A stretch of DNA of 36,534 nucleotides, from the NCBI RefSeq assembly GCF_001431595.1, contig NZ_LDJO01000068.1, forward strand, positions 1 through 36,534, in the 5' to 3' direction. This document shows positions 23,335 to 31,165 of the stretch, one piece after another. This DNA is from Stenotrophomonas acidaminiphila. Lineage in GTDB: Bacteria > Pseudomonadota > Gammaproteobacteria > Xanthomonadales > Xanthomonadaceae. The notes below the pieces were generated by a model. That model saw nothing but the letters and a program-made list of their open reading frames with translations. It made no database searches and was not told the DNA's origin. Made by a program: the position numbers and the translations under genes. Numbering within the stretch: the first letter of the stretch is position 1; the number at the start of each line of letters is the position of its first letter.

Positions 23335-24026
23335 GCCTGCCCGGCCCGCAGCCCTCGCTGCTCGACGCCGCCCGGGCGCTGCTCGCGCGCGACCTGAAGC
23401 TGCTGTGGCGGCGCCGCGGCGACGCCGCGCAGCCGATCCTGTTCGCGCTGCTGGTCGTGGCCCTGTTCGCCCTGGCCCTGGGCGGCAATCCTGACCTGCT
23501 GCAGCGGGTGGCCGCGGCGGTGCTGTGGCTGTCGGTGCTGCTGGCCGGGCTGCTGTCGCTGGACACCCTGTTCCGCGGCGATGCCGAGGACGGTTCGCTG
23601 GAGCAATGGCTGCTGTCGCCGGTGCCGTTGCCGTGGCTGGTCGCGGTGCGGGTGTTCTCGCACTGGCTGACCACCGCCTTCCCGCTGGTGCTGGTCAGCC
23701 CGCTGCTGGCCGAACTGATGCAGTTGCCGCGCGCGCAGCTGCCGGTGCTGGTGGCGTCGCTGGCGCTGGGCACGCCGCTGCTGAGCCTGCTTGGCGCGGT
23801 GGTTGCCGCGCTCACCGTGGGCATGCGCCGTTCCGGCATCCTGCTGGCGCTGCTGGTGCTGCCGCTGTACGTGCCGGTGCTGGTGTTCGGTGCCGGCGCG
23901 GTGGCCGCGGCAGCGCAGGGCTTCGACGCCAGCGGCGCGCTGCTGCTGCTTGGCGCCGGGCTGGTGGTCAGCCTGCTGCTGGCGCCGCTGACCGCCGCGG
24001 CAGCGATCCGCATCGCCAACTCCTGA
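23331..24026 (+). CDS. ccmB: Haem exporter permease CcmB
   Basis: This 231-residue inner-membrane subunit has six predicted spans. It partners CcmA in the ATP-driven release of haem-loaded CcmE. Characteristic blocks are the cytoplasmic N-terminus [20 protein letters not shown], followed by the first span [15 protein letters not shown], then [20 protein letters not shown], a CcmB hallmark, and [20 protein letters not shown]. The ATG at 23331 overlaps the ccmA stop (ATGA). The expected next gene, ccmC, does not follow directly: 250 bases with a hairpin and then an azurin gene intervene. Confidence 0.96.
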   Translation: MSLPGPQPSLLDAARALLARDLKLLWRRRGDAAQPILFALLVVALFALALGGNPDLLQRVAAAVLWLSVLLAGLLSLDTLFRGDAEDGSLEQWLLSPVPLPWLVAVRVFSHWLTTAFPLVLVSPLLAELMQLPRAQLPVLVASLALGTPLLSLLGAVVAALTVGMRRSGILLALLVLPLYVPVLVFGAGAVAAAAQGFDASGALLLLGAGLVVSLLLAPLTAAAAIRIANS

Positions 24027-24114
24027 CCCTCCCGGGGGCTCCCACGACCACGGCATACGGGCGCCGCCGGTGGCCGTCGCGGGCGGCTGCGCCGGAGCCG
24101 TGCTGGCGCCATGC

Positions 24115-24134
24115 CGGCCCGGCGTTCCGGGCCG
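24115..24134 (+). terminator. Hairpin between ccmB and azurin
   Basis: CGGCCCGG, loop CGTT, CCGGGCCG: a perfect 8-bp stem with a 4-base loop, 88 bases after ccmB. No U run follows (TGTGAAGA). It may partly end ccmAB transcripts before the azurin gene. Confidence 0.45.
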
Positions 24135-24276
24135 TGTGAAGACCGGGCATGCAGCGTCCGGCGCATGCTCCGGGCCTGCGACATTGCGTCGCTTGCCAAC
24201 CCCGAACGCCGGCGACAGCATGGCCGGCCATTCGCCCGCAGCCGCGTGCCCATCCCCGCAGACAGGAGCTTTGAAG

Positions 24277-24732
24277 ATGTTCCGCAAACTGATCCTCGCC
24301 TCCACCCTGGCCCTCGGTGCCGCCGGTGCCGCCCATGCCGCCGGCAGCTGCTCGGTGAACCTGGAGGGCAACGACGCCATGCGCTACAACATGGCCAACA
24401 TCGACGTACCCAAGAGCTGCTCCAGCTTCACCATCAACCTCAAGCACACCGGCAAGATGGCCAAGAACGTGATGGGCCACAACGTGGTCGTCGCCAAGGC
24501 CGCCGACATGAACGGCATCGACGCCGACGGCATCAAGGCCGGGCTGGCGGCCGACTACGTCAAGGCCGGGGACACCCGCGTGATCGCCCACAGCAAGGTG
24601 GTCGGCGGCGGCGAAAGCACCTCGTTCAGCATCCCGGTGGCCAAGCTCACCGCCGCCGGCGCGCCGCTGTCCTTCTTCTGCAGCTTCCCCGGCCACGCGG
24701 CGCTGATGAAGGGCACGCTCACCCTGAAGTGA
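24277..24732 (+). CDS. azu: Azurin, type 1 blue copper protein
   Basis: This is a periplasmic one-electron carrier of 151 residues. A Sec signal peptide ([20 protein letters not shown], cut after the AHA box) leaves a mature protein of about 129 residues, like Pseudomonas azurin. Copper ligands are visible: His68 (NVMGHNVVV, with the preceding Gly), Cys135, His140 and Met144 ([14 protein letters not shown]). Cys25 and Cys48 form the conserved disulphide pair. [12 protein letters not shown] matches the family. AGGAG lies 8 bases before the ATG at 24277, a good ribosome site, suggesting high expression. It interrupts the ccm operon between ccmB and ccmC. Azurins donate electrons to c-type cytochromes or peroxidases and nitrite reductases; the partner here is unknown. 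Confidence 0.96.
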   Translation: MFRKLILASTLALGAAGAAHAAGSCSVNLEGNDAMRYNMANIDVPKSCSSFTINLKHTGKMAKNVMGHNVVVAKAADMNGIDADGIKAGLAADYVKAGDTRVIAHSKVVGGGESTSFSIPVAKLTAAGAPLSFFCSFPGHAALMKGTLTLK

Positions 24733-24791
24733 CCGCCACGGCGCGGGCTGGCCGTGCCAACCGCGCCGTCTTCGGCTAATCTTCACGAGCC

Positions 24792-24846
24792 GCCGGGCGC
24801 ACGTGCTTCGCGGTGCCCGGCAACGGGGTGGGAGGGGTCCACCCCG
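24792..24846 (+). other. Two tandem hairpins between azurin and ccmC
   Basis: The first stem pairs GCCGGGC (24792-24798) with GCCCGGC (24815-24821). The second pairs CGGGGTGG (24824-24831) with CCACCCCG (24839-24846) across a 7-base loop, and TTTT follows at 24853-24856. The arrangement suits partial termination of the azurin transcript or attenuation ahead of ccmC. Confidence 0.55.
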
Positions 24847-24873
24847 CCATCGTTTTCCTCGACGAGCGAGCGG

Positions 24874-25626
24874 ATGTTCAAAGGTTTGCCAGGTTGGTTC
24901 CATCGGCTGGGGTCCCCTGCCTATTTCGACGCTTTCGCCGCCCGTTGGTCGCCATGGTGCTACGTGGCGTCGCTGCCGCTGTTCGCCTTCGGCCTGTGGC
25001 AGGCGCTGGCGGTGGTGCCGGCCGACTACCAGCAGGGCGACAGCTTCCGCATCCTCTACATCCACGTGCCCTCGGCCTGGATGAGCCTGTTCGTGTTCGG
25101 GCTGATGGCGTTCTACAGCACCATCGCCCTGGTCTGGCGGGTCAAGCTGTGCGAGATCCTGGCCATGGCCTGCGCGCCGATCGGCGCCGCCTTCACCCTG
25201 ATCACCCTGCTTACCGGCAGCATCTGGGGCAAGCCGATGTGGGGCACCTGGTGGGACTGGGACCCGCGCCTGACCACCGAGCTGATCCTGCTGTTCCTGT
25301 ACCTGGGGGTGATGGGCCTGTATGGCGCCATCGACGACCGCCGCGCCGCCGCCCGCGCCGCCGGGCTGCTGTCCATCGTCGGCGTGGTGCTGCTGCCGGT
25401 CATCCGCTATTCGGTGGTGTGGTGGAACTCGCTGCACCAGGGCCAGACCATCCGCATGTTCGGCGAGTCCAGCATGGACGACAGCATGATCCTGCCGCTG
25501 TGGCTGATGGTGCTGGCCACCAAGTTCTGGTTCGCCGGCTCGCTGCTGGCCCGCGCCCGTGCCGACAACCTGCGCCGCGAGGCCGGCAAGGCCTGGGTAC
25601 GCGAGCGCGTGGAGAAACTGACATGA
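24874..25626 (+). CDS. ccmC: Haem-handling protein CcmC
   Basis: This 250-residue inner-membrane protein loads haem onto CcmE. It has six predicted spans and the tryptophan-rich WWD signature, read here as [17 protein letters not shown] (119-135). The two periplasmic haem-ligand histidines are His64 (YIHVPSAWM) and His188 (WWNSLHQG). The ATG at 24874 is preceded by a purine-rich GAGCGAGCGG and gives a short cytoplasmic N-terminus, [12 protein letters not shown], as in homologues; the frame is open upstream but unrelated. Its stop overlaps ccmD. The preceding intergenic segment holds two hairpins that may set its expression relative to azurin. Confidence 0.96.
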   Translation: MFKGLPGWFHRLGSPAYFDAFAARWSPWCYVASLPLFAFGLWQALAVVPADYQQGDSFRILYIHVPSAWMSLFVFGLMAFYSTIALVWRVKLCEILAMACAPIGAAFTLITLLTGSIWGKPMWGTWWDWDPRLTTELILLFLYLGVMGLYGAIDDRRAAARAAGLLSIVGVVLLPVIRYSVVWWNSLHQGQTIRMFGESSMDDSMILPLWLMVLATKFWFAGSLLARARADNLRREAGKAWVRERVEKLT

Positions 25627-25802
25627 CCTACTTCCAGTACGTGGCCCTGGCCTATGCGGTGTTCTTCGTGGTCCTGGCCTGGGATTTCGCCATCCCGCGC
25701 CTGCAGGTGCGGCGGCAGCTGCGCGAGGTACGCAACCGCATGGCGCGCGCCAGCCGCAATGCCGCGGCCGCGGCGCCCGGCGACGAGGAACTGAGCCGAT
25801 GA
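25623..25802 (+). CDS. ccmD: Haem exporter subunit CcmD
   Basis: This 59-residue single-span membrane protein stabilises the CcmABCD-CcmE complex. The membrane helix is [20 protein letters not shown] (residues 4-23), with the conserved aromatic/Ala pattern of CcmD, followed by a basic cytoplasmic tail [16 protein letters not shown]. The ATG at 25623 overlaps the ccmC stop and its TGA (25800-25802) overlaps the ccmE ATG. The double overlap confirms the gene despite its small size. Confidence 0.93.
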   Translation: MTYFQYVALAYAVFFVVLAWDFAIPRLQVRRQLREVRNRMARASRNAAAAAPGDEELSR

Positions 25803-26266
25803 GTCCCGTCCAACGCCGCCGCCTGCTGCTGGTGCTGCTGGTGCTTGCCGTGGCCGGCATCGCCGCCGCGCTGGTGGCCACCGCCCTGCAGCGCAACATC
25901 GCCTATCTGTACACCCCGGCCGAGGTAAAGGCCGGCAAGGTCGCGCCCGATGCGCGCTTCCGCCTCGGCGGCATGGTCGCCAAGGGCTCGTTCCAGCGCG
26001 CCCCGGGTGCGCTGCTGGCACGCTTCGAGGTGACCGATGGCGATGCGCGGTTGCCGGTGACCTACGACAAGATCCTGCCGGACCTGTTCCGCGAGGGCCA
26101 GGCGGTGGTCGCCACCGGGCGCATGGCCGGCGGCGTGTTCGTGGCCGAGGACGTCCTGGCCAAGCACGACGAGACCTACATGCCCAAGGAACTGGCCGAC
26201 AAGATGGGCGTGGCCCATGACAAGCACCAGGTCCCGGCCACGGCCACGCCGGCGGAGTCGCGCTGA
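25799..26266 (+). CDS. ccmE: Cytochrome c maturation haem chaperone CcmE
   Basis: This 155-residue periplasmic haem chaperone is anchored by one N-terminal helix ([20 protein letters not shown], 9-28). The beta-barrel domain follows: [49 protein letters not shown]. The haem-binding motif is [12 protein letters not shown], with His123 forming the covalent haem bond and Tyr127 as axial ligand. This is the HxxxY form of CcmE. The ATG at 25799 overlaps ccmD, and ccmF starts on the base after the stop codon. Confidence 0.97.
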   Translation: MSPVQRRRLLLVLLVLAVAGIAAALVATALQRNIAYLYTPAEVKAGKVAPDARFRLGGMVAKGSFQRAPGALLARFEVTDGDARLPVTYDKILPDLFREGQAVVATGRMAGGVFVAEDVLAKHDETYMPKELADKMGVAHDKHQVPATATPAESR

Positions 26267-28195
26267 GTGCTCGCCGAGATCGGACAGGTCCTGCTGATCC
26301 TCGCGCTGCTGGCGGCACTGCTGCAGAGCGTCCTGCCGCTGGTCGGCGCGCAGCGCGGCATCGCCCCCTTCATCGCCATCGCGCGCCCGGCCGCGGCACT
26401 GCAGCTGGTCATGGTGCTGGGCGCGTTCGTGGTGCTGACCGCGGCCTTCGTGCGCCAGGATTTCTCGCTGCGCTACGTGGCCGAGAATTCCAATTCACTG
26501 CTGCCAATGATCTACCGCTATTCGGCGGTATGGGGCGCGCACGAGGGCTCGCTGCTGTTGTGGACGCTGGTGCTGGCGCTGTGGACCGCGGCGGTGGCCG
26601 GGTTCTCGCGGCGCCTGCCGCCGCCGGTGATGGCGCGCGTGCTGGCGGTGATGGGCCTGATCAGCGTGGGCTTCCTGGCATTCCTGCTGTTCACCTCCAA
26701 TCCGTTCGAGCGGCTGCTGCCGGCGCCGGTCGAGGGCCGCGACCTGAACCCGCTGCTGCAGGACCCGGGCCTGATCATCCACCCGCCGATGCTCTACCTG
26801 GGCTACGTCGGATTCGCGGTGCCGTTCGCCTTTGCCGTCGCCGCCCTGCTCGATGGCCACATCGACGTGCGCTGGCTGCGCTGGACCCGGCCGTGGACCA
26901 ACGTGGCCTGGGCCTTCCTCACCCTGGGCATCGCGCTGGGCAGCTGGTGGGCCTACTACGAACTGGGCTGGGGCGGCTGGTGGTTCTGGGACCCGGTGGA
27001 GAACGCCAGCTTCATGCCATGGCTGGCCGGCGCGGCGCTGCTGCATTCGCAGGCCGCCACGGAAAAGCGCGGCGTGTTCATCGGCTGGACCCTGCTGCTG
27101 GCCATCACCGCGTTCGCGCTGTCGCTGCTGGGCACCTTCCTGGTGCGCTCGGGCGTGCTGACCAGCGTGCACTCGTTCGCCGCCGACCCGGCACGCGGCC
27201 TGTTCATCCTGGTGTTCCTGGCGCTGGTGATCGGTGGCGCGCTGCTGCTCTACGCGCTGCGGGCCCCGGCGATGGGCGGCCCGGCCGATCCGCGCCGCGC
27301 CTACGCGCTCAATTCGCGCGAAAGCCTGCTGCTGGCCAACAACCTGCTGCTCAGCTGCGCCTGCGCCATGGTGCTGCTGGGCACGCTGTACCCGCTGCTG
27401 GCCGATGCGCTGGACCTGGGCAAGGTCTCGGTGGGGCCGCCCTACTTCGGCACGCTGTTCCTGCTGCTGATGGCGCCGCTGGTGCTGCTGCTGCCGTTCG
27501 GCCCGCTGACCCGCTGGCAGCGCGAACAGGGCCTGCGCACGCTCGCCCTGCTGGCGCCATGGGCGGTGCTGGCCCTGCTGCTGGGCGTGGTGGCCTGGTT
27601 CATGGCGCCGCAGGGCAAGCTCAAGACCGCCGTCGGCATCGCCGCCGCGGCCTGGGTAGGCGCCGGCACCGCGTACGTGCTGTGGCAGCGCCTGCGCGGC
27701 GGTGGCCGTCCCAACGCCGAGACCTGGGGCATGCTGATCGCCCATGCCGGCATCGCCGTGTTCCTGGTCGGCGCGCTGCTGGTGGAGTCGCTGAGCATCC
27801 AGCATGAAGTGGCGCTGACGCCGGGCAGCGCAGTCGAGGCCGGCGGCTACCGCCTGGCATTCGAGGGCGTGGACGCCAGCGACGGCCCCAACTACCACTC
27901 CGACCGCGGCCACGTGCGCGTATTCCGCGGCGACCGCGAGGTCGCCCTGCTGCACCCGGAAAAGCGCATGTACGCCAGCGGCGGCATGCCGATGACCGAG
28001 GCCGGCATCCATCCGGCGCTGGGCGGCGATGTGTATGTTGCGCTCGGCGAATCGCTGGGCGATGGTGCCTGGGCGGTCCGCGTGCAGGTCAAGCCCTTCG
28101 TCCGCTGGATCTGGCTGGGCGCGCTGCTGATGGCCCTGGGTGGCTTCGTCACCGCCGTCGACCGCCGCTTCCGCCGGCTGCCCGAGAAATCCTGA
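26267..28195 (+). CDS. ccmF: Haem lyase subunit CcmF
   Basis: This 642-residue polytopic inner-membrane protein, with CcmH and CcmI, attaches haem from CcmE to apocytochrome c. The WWD signature is WGGWWFWDPVENASFMPW (235-252). Conserved haem-ligand histidines include His172 (LIIHPPMLYLGY) and His260 (ALLHSQAATEKRG). SNSLLPMIYRYSAVWGAHEG near residue 75 is typical of CcmF. The C-terminal part has a periplasmic domain (LTPGSAVEAGGYRLAFEGVD) and a last span ending RRFRRLPEKS. The start is GTG at 26267, directly after the ccmE stop with no gap. The stop shares one base with the ccmG ATG. Confidence 0.97.
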   Translation: MLAEIGQVLLILALLAALLQSVLPLVGAQRGIAPFIAIARPAAALQLVMVLGAFVVLTAAFVRQDFSLRYVAENSNSLLPMIYRYSAVWGAHEGSLLLWTLVLALWTAAVAGFSRRLPPPVMARVLAVMGLISVGFLAFLLFTSNPFERLLPAPVEGRDLNPLLQDPGLIIHPPMLYLGYVGFAVPFAFAVAALLDGHIDVRWLRWTRPWTNVAWAFLTLGIALGSWWAYYELGWGGWWFWDPVENASFMPWLAGAALLHSQAATEKRGVFIGWTLLLAITAFALSLLGTFLVRSGVLTSVHSFAADPARGLFILVFLALVIGGALLLYALRAPAMGGPADPRRAYALNSRESLLLANNLLLSCACAMVLLGTLYPLLADALDLGKVSVGPPYFGTLFLLLMAPLVLLLPFGPLTRWQREQGLRTLALLAPWAVLALLLGVVAWFMAPQGKLKTAVGIAAAAWVGAGTAYVLWQRLRGGGRPNAETWGMLIAHAGIAVFLVGALLVESLSIQHEVALTPGSAVEAGGYRLAFEGVDASDGPNYHSDRGHVRVFRGDREVALLHPEKRMYASGGMPMTEAGIHPALGGDVYVALGESLGDGAWAVRVQVKPFVRWIWLGALLMALGGFVTAVDRRFRRLPEKS

Positions 28196-28800
28196 TGTCC
28201 GACACCTCGCCCACTCCGAATCCTCCCCACCGCCTGCCGCCGGTCGCACTGATCATCGGCGCGCTGTTCTTTCTGGGCCTGGTCGGCCTGATGCTCTATG
28301 GCGTCAGCCGTTCCGACCGGCCCGACCGTGACAGCCTGCCCTCGGCGCTGATCGGCAAGCCCGCGCCGGACTTCTCGCTGCCGGTGCTGCACGATCCCGC
28401 GGTCAAGGTGAGCGGACACGACCTGCGCGGCGCGCCCTACCTGCTCAACGTGTGGGGCAGCTGGTGCCCGACCTGCCGCGACGAGCACCCGATCCTCACC
28501 CGGTTCGCCGAGACCAAGCGCGTGCGCGTGATCGGCTACAACTGGAAGGACGAGCGCGCCGACGCCCTGCGCTGGCTGGAACAGCTGGGCAATCCCTACA
28601 TGGTGGTGGTGGCCGACGAAGAAGGCCGCACCGCGCTGGACTGGGGCATCGCCGCCGCGCCGGAGACCTTCCTGGTGGACGGCAGCGGCATCGTGCGCTG
28701 GAAGTACAGCGGCGCCATCACCCAGGACGTGCTCGACCGACAGCTGATCCCGGCGCTGGAGAAGATCGAGGCCGGCGCCGGCGGGAAGACCGCGCGATGA
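28195..28800 (+). CDS. ccmG: Thiol:disulphide interchange protein CcmG (DsbE)
   Basis: This 201-residue membrane-anchored periplasmic thioredoxin-like protein keeps apocytochrome CXXCH thiols or CcmH reduced. One N-terminal helix (ALIIGALFFLGLVGLMLYG, 18-36) is followed by the thioredoxin fold. The active site is GSWCPTCRDEHP with Cys91 and Cys94, and the cis-Pro loop is AAAPETFLVDGSG. The glutamate-containing GVYGAPE-type motif of DsbE proteins is here GIAAAPETF. The ATG overlaps the ccmF stop by one base and the stop overlaps ccmH. Confidence 0.96.
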   Translation: MSDTSPTPNPPHRLPPVALIIGALFFLGLVGLMLYGVSRSDRPDRDSLPSALIGKPAPDFSLPVLHDPAVKVSGHDLRGAPYLLNVWGSWCPTCRDEHPILTRFAETKRVRVIGYNWKDERADALRWLEQLGNPYMVVVADEEGRTALDWGIAAAPETFLVDGSGIVRWKYSGAITQDVLDRQLIPALEKIEAGAGGKTAR

Positions 28801-29249
28801 TGCGGCTGGCGGCCATGCTGCTCGCGCTGTGCCTGCCCTGGCTGGCGATGGCGCAGCCGATGGGCGACCCGGCCCCGCTGCAGTACCGCGACCGTGCCGA
28901 GGAAGCGCGCTTCCACGCGCTGGCCGCCGAACTGCGCTGCGTGCAATGCCAGAACCAGTCGTTGGCCGACTCCAACGCGCAGATCGCCCACGACCTGCGC
29001 CGCGAGGTCCTCAACCTGATGCGCGAAGGCCGCAGCGATGCGCAGATCAAGCAGTTCCTGGTCGAGCGCTACGGCGAATTCGTGCTCTACCGCCCGCGCA
29101 TGGAAGGCAGCACCCTGCTGCTGTGGCTGGGCCCCGGCGTCCTGCTGGTAGCCGGCGCGGTGCTGCTGTTCGTGCACGTGAGCCGGCGTGGGCGCGTCGC
29201 GCCCGCCCCGGCCGCCGCGGATGCCAACCAGGATGAACGCGAATGGTGA
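28797..29249 (+). CDS. ccmH: Cytochrome c maturation protein CcmH (CcmL-type)
   Basis: This 150-residue periplasmic thiol-oxidoreductase subunit of the haem lyase complex has a signal peptide (cut after WLAMA) and the hallmark motif LRCVQCQNQSLADSNA with Cys48 and Cys51. It also has IAHDLRREVLNLMREGRSDA, QIKQFLVERYGEFVLYRP and a C-terminal membrane helix around residues 104-126. The start is the first of two adjacent ATGs at 28797, overlapping the ccmG stop; the second ATG at 28800 is possible. Unlike E. coli CcmH, it lacks the fused C-terminal TPR half, which is supplied by the next gene. Confidence 0.96.
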   Translation: MMRLAAMLLALCLPWLAMAQPMGDPAPLQYRDRAEEARFHALAAELRCVQCQNQSLADSNAQIAHDLRREVLNLMREGRSDAQIKQFLVERYGEFVLYRPRMEGSTLLLWLGPGVLLVAGAVLLFVHVSRRGRVAPAPAAADANQDEREW

Positions 29250-30265
29250 AGGCGGTATTCCTGTCGCTGGCCGCACTGCTGGCCATCATTGCCGGCGGCG
29301 CCATGCTGTGGCCGCTGCTGCGCGCCGGCAAGCGCGCCATCTGGGGCACCCTGGTCGGCTCGATCGCAGTCGCCACCGTGGGCCTGTACCTGTGGCTGGG
29401 CACGCCGGCGGCGCTGCAGGCGCCGGACGAGGCGCCGCCGCAGAGCCTGGAGCAGGCGGTCGAACAGCTGCGCGCGGTGCTCGACGAGCACCCCGAGCGC
29501 ACCGAAGGCTGGGTTCTGCTGGCCCGCTCGCAGCTCGAGCTCGGGCGTGTGGCCGATGCCGCCGCCTCGTTCGAGCGCGCGTTGAAGCTCGACCCCGACC
29601 AGCCCGAGCTGTTGATCGAAGCGGCGCAGGCGCGCGCCCGCGCACATCCGAAAATGCTGTTCGACGACACCGGCGTGGAATGGCTGCAACGCGCCCGCAA
29701 GGTGGCGCCGGACAACCAGCGCGCGATCTGGCTGATCGGCATCGTGCAGCGCCAGCGCGGCCAGGACGAAGCCGCCGTGCGCACCTGGGAAAGCCTGCTG
29801 CCGCGGCTGGAACCCAATGCCGCCGCGGCGCTGCGCGAACAGATCGACGCCGCCCGTGCCGACGCCGGGATGCCGCCTTCCACGCCCGCCCTGGCTCCCC
29901 CCGCGGCCGGCAGCGCCGGCGCCCATGCCATCACCGTGCAGGTCACCCTGGCACCGTCGCTGCAGGCGCGCGTCGCCGCCGGCAAGGACACGGTGTTCGT
30001 CATCGCCCGCGTTCCCGGCGGCCCGCCGATGCCGGTCGCGGTCGAACGCCACCCGGCGCAGGCCGGACCGCTCACGGTCACGCTCGACGACGGCGACAGC
30101 CCGATGCCGACTCAGAAGCTGTCCGCGCTGGGCGAGGTGGAGGTATTAGCGCGACTGTCCGCCAGCGGCACCGCGATGCGCCAGGACGGCGACGTGGAAT
30201 CGGTACCGGTGAAGGTCGTCCTGCCTGCGGGTGAGCCGCTGCGGATCACGCTCGGCCAACCGTGA
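29243..30265 (+). CDS. ccmI: CcmI-like TPR protein of cytochrome c maturation
   Basis: This 340-residue protein presents apocytochrome c to the CcmF/CcmH complex. Two N-terminal membrane helices (about 4-26 and 35-52) flank a short loop, followed by a TPR domain (about 65-205; for example EGWVLLARSQLELGRVADAA, ASFERALKLDPDQPELLIEA, LIGIVQRQRGQDEAAVRTWE). A beta-rich periplasmic C-terminal domain (about 235-340) contains ITVQVTLAPSLQARVAAGKD and ends PLRITLGQP. This corresponds to CcmI/CycH. The ATG overlaps the ccmH stop by 7 bases. It closes the maturation operon; the methyltransferase gene follows after 22 bases. Confidence 0.92.
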   Translation: MVKAVFLSLAALLAIIAGGAMLWPLLRAGKRAIWGTLVGSIAVATVGLYLWLGTPAALQAPDEAPPQSLEQAVEQLRAVLDEHPERTEGWVLLARSQLELGRVADAAASFERALKLDPDQPELLIEAAQARARAHPKMLFDDTGVEWLQRARKVAPDNQRAIWLIGIVQRQRGQDEAAVRTWESLLPRLEPNAAAALREQIDAARADAGMPPSTPALAPPAAGSAGAHAITVQVTLAPSLQARVAAGKDTVFVIARVPGGPPMPVAVERHPAQAGPLTVTLDDGDSPMPTQKLSALGEVEVLARLSASGTAMRQDGDVESVPVKVVLPAGEPLRITLGQP

Positions 30266-30287
30266 CCCACACGTCGGAGCGGATGCG

Positions 30288-30995
30288 GTGAACCAGGACG
30301 AAATCAAACTGCTGTTCGACCAACAGGCGGCCGGCTACGACGCACAGTGGGCCAAGACCCACCCGATCCGCGATTGCCTGCACCTGCTGCTGGATTCGGC
30401 CTTCGCCACGCTGCCGCCGGATGCGCGCGTCCTCTGCGTGGGGCTCGGAACCGGCGCGGAGCTGATGCATCTCGCGCGGCAGCATCCCGGCTGGCGGTTC
30501 ACCGCGGTGGAACCGTCCGGCGCGATGCTCGCCCTGTGCCGCCAGGCGGCCGAACGGGAGGGTATTTCGGCGCGTTGCCATTTCCATGAAGGCTACCTGG
30601 AATCGCTCCCGGACACGGCCAGCTTCGACGCGGCCACCTGCTTCCTGGTATCCCAGTTCATTCTCGATCCGGCAGCCCGCTCCGGGTTCTTCCAGGGCAT
30701 CGCGCGCCGGCTCGCACCGGGCGCGATGCTCGCAAGCTCCGACCTGGCCGCGGACGTGCAGTCGCCCGCCTACGAGGTGCTTCTGCGCGCATGGATGAGC
30801 CTGATGGCCGCAGCCGACGTTCCGGCCGACGCCCTGGAGCGCATGCGTGCCGCCTATGCCCGGGATGTCGGGATACTGCCCCCGGAGCAGATCGCTTCGA
30901 TCATCGCCGCGGGCGGTTTCCAGCCCCCCGTGCCGTTCTTCCAGGCCGGGCTGATCCACGGCTGGCTGTCCATGCGCGCCGATCAGGCCCGCTGA
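30288..30995 (+). CDS. Class I SAM-dependent methyltransferase, substrate unknown
   Basis: This 235-residue cytosolic methyltransferase has a Rossmann fold. SAM motif I is VLCVGLGTGAEL (48-59), the acidic ribose-binding residue is Glu75 (FTAVEPSGAMLALC), motif II covers FDAATCFLVSQFI, and a post-I region GYLESLPDTASF is present. The N-terminus, LFDQQAAGYDAQWAK, is typical of small-molecule and tRNA methyltransferases of the UbiE/CmoB-like pattern, but the substrate is not determinable. The start is GTG at 30288, with GGAGCGG 6 bases upstream; an upstream in-frame ATG at 30231 lies inside ccmI and lacks similarity. The 22-base gap suggests read-through from the ccm operon, though it need not share that function. 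Confidence 0.88.
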   Translation: MNQDEIKLLFDQQAAGYDAQWAKTHPIRDCLHLLLDSAFATLPPDARVLCVGLGTGAELMHLARQHPGWRFTAVEPSGAMLALCRQAAEREGISARCHFHEGYLESLPDTASFDAATCFLVSQFILDPAARSGFFQGIARRLAPGAMLASSDLAADVQSPAYEVLLRAWMSLMAAADVPADALERMRAAYARDVGILPPEQIASIIAAGGFQPPVPFFQAGLIHGWLSMRADQAR

Positions 30996-31080
30996 GTCCC
31001 GGCAACCGGCGCGCCCCAGCGCTTCCGTTCCGGCTGCCGGCACCATCATGCGGCGACAGCTGCGGCACCGATCACCGCGG

Positions 31081-31095
31081 CCGTGGTAACCACGG
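31081..31095. promoter_or_regulatory. 15-base perfect palindrome upstream of the metX-family gene
   Basis: CCGTGGTAACCACGG is fully symmetric around a single central base. It lies 86 bases after the methyltransferase stop and 70 bases before the MetX-family ATG. It may be an operator, or the stem of a weak terminator for the preceding operon (no U run). The binding protein, if any, is unknown. Confidence 0.4.
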
Positions 31096-31153
31096 CTCAT
31101 GCCCTGATAACGCCGGGGCATTGCGTGCCATCCCCGTATCGGTGCACGGCCGG

Positions 31154-31159
31154 TAGAAT
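31154..31159 (+). promoter_or_regulatory. -10-like hexamer just before the metX-family start
   Basis: TAGAAT ends only 6 bases before the ATG at 31166. If used, transcription would begin at or next to the A of the start codon, giving a leaderless mRNA. No good -35 is seen at 16-18 bases upstream. The lack of a Shine-Dalgarno (only GGCAG) agrees with this reading. Confidence 0.4.
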
Positions 31160-31165
31160 CGGCAG

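Noticed and set aside
26495..28249. A minus-strand open frame of 584 codons opposite ccmF
   Set aside because: Gln/Arg/His-rich shadow of ccmF, which has all the expected motifs on the plus strand.
30996..31165. A possible SAM- or SAH-type riboswitch before the MetX-family gene
   Set aside because: I could not match the conserved core of any SAM or SAH riboswitch class. The only clear structure is the 15-base palindrome, and the start may be leaderless.
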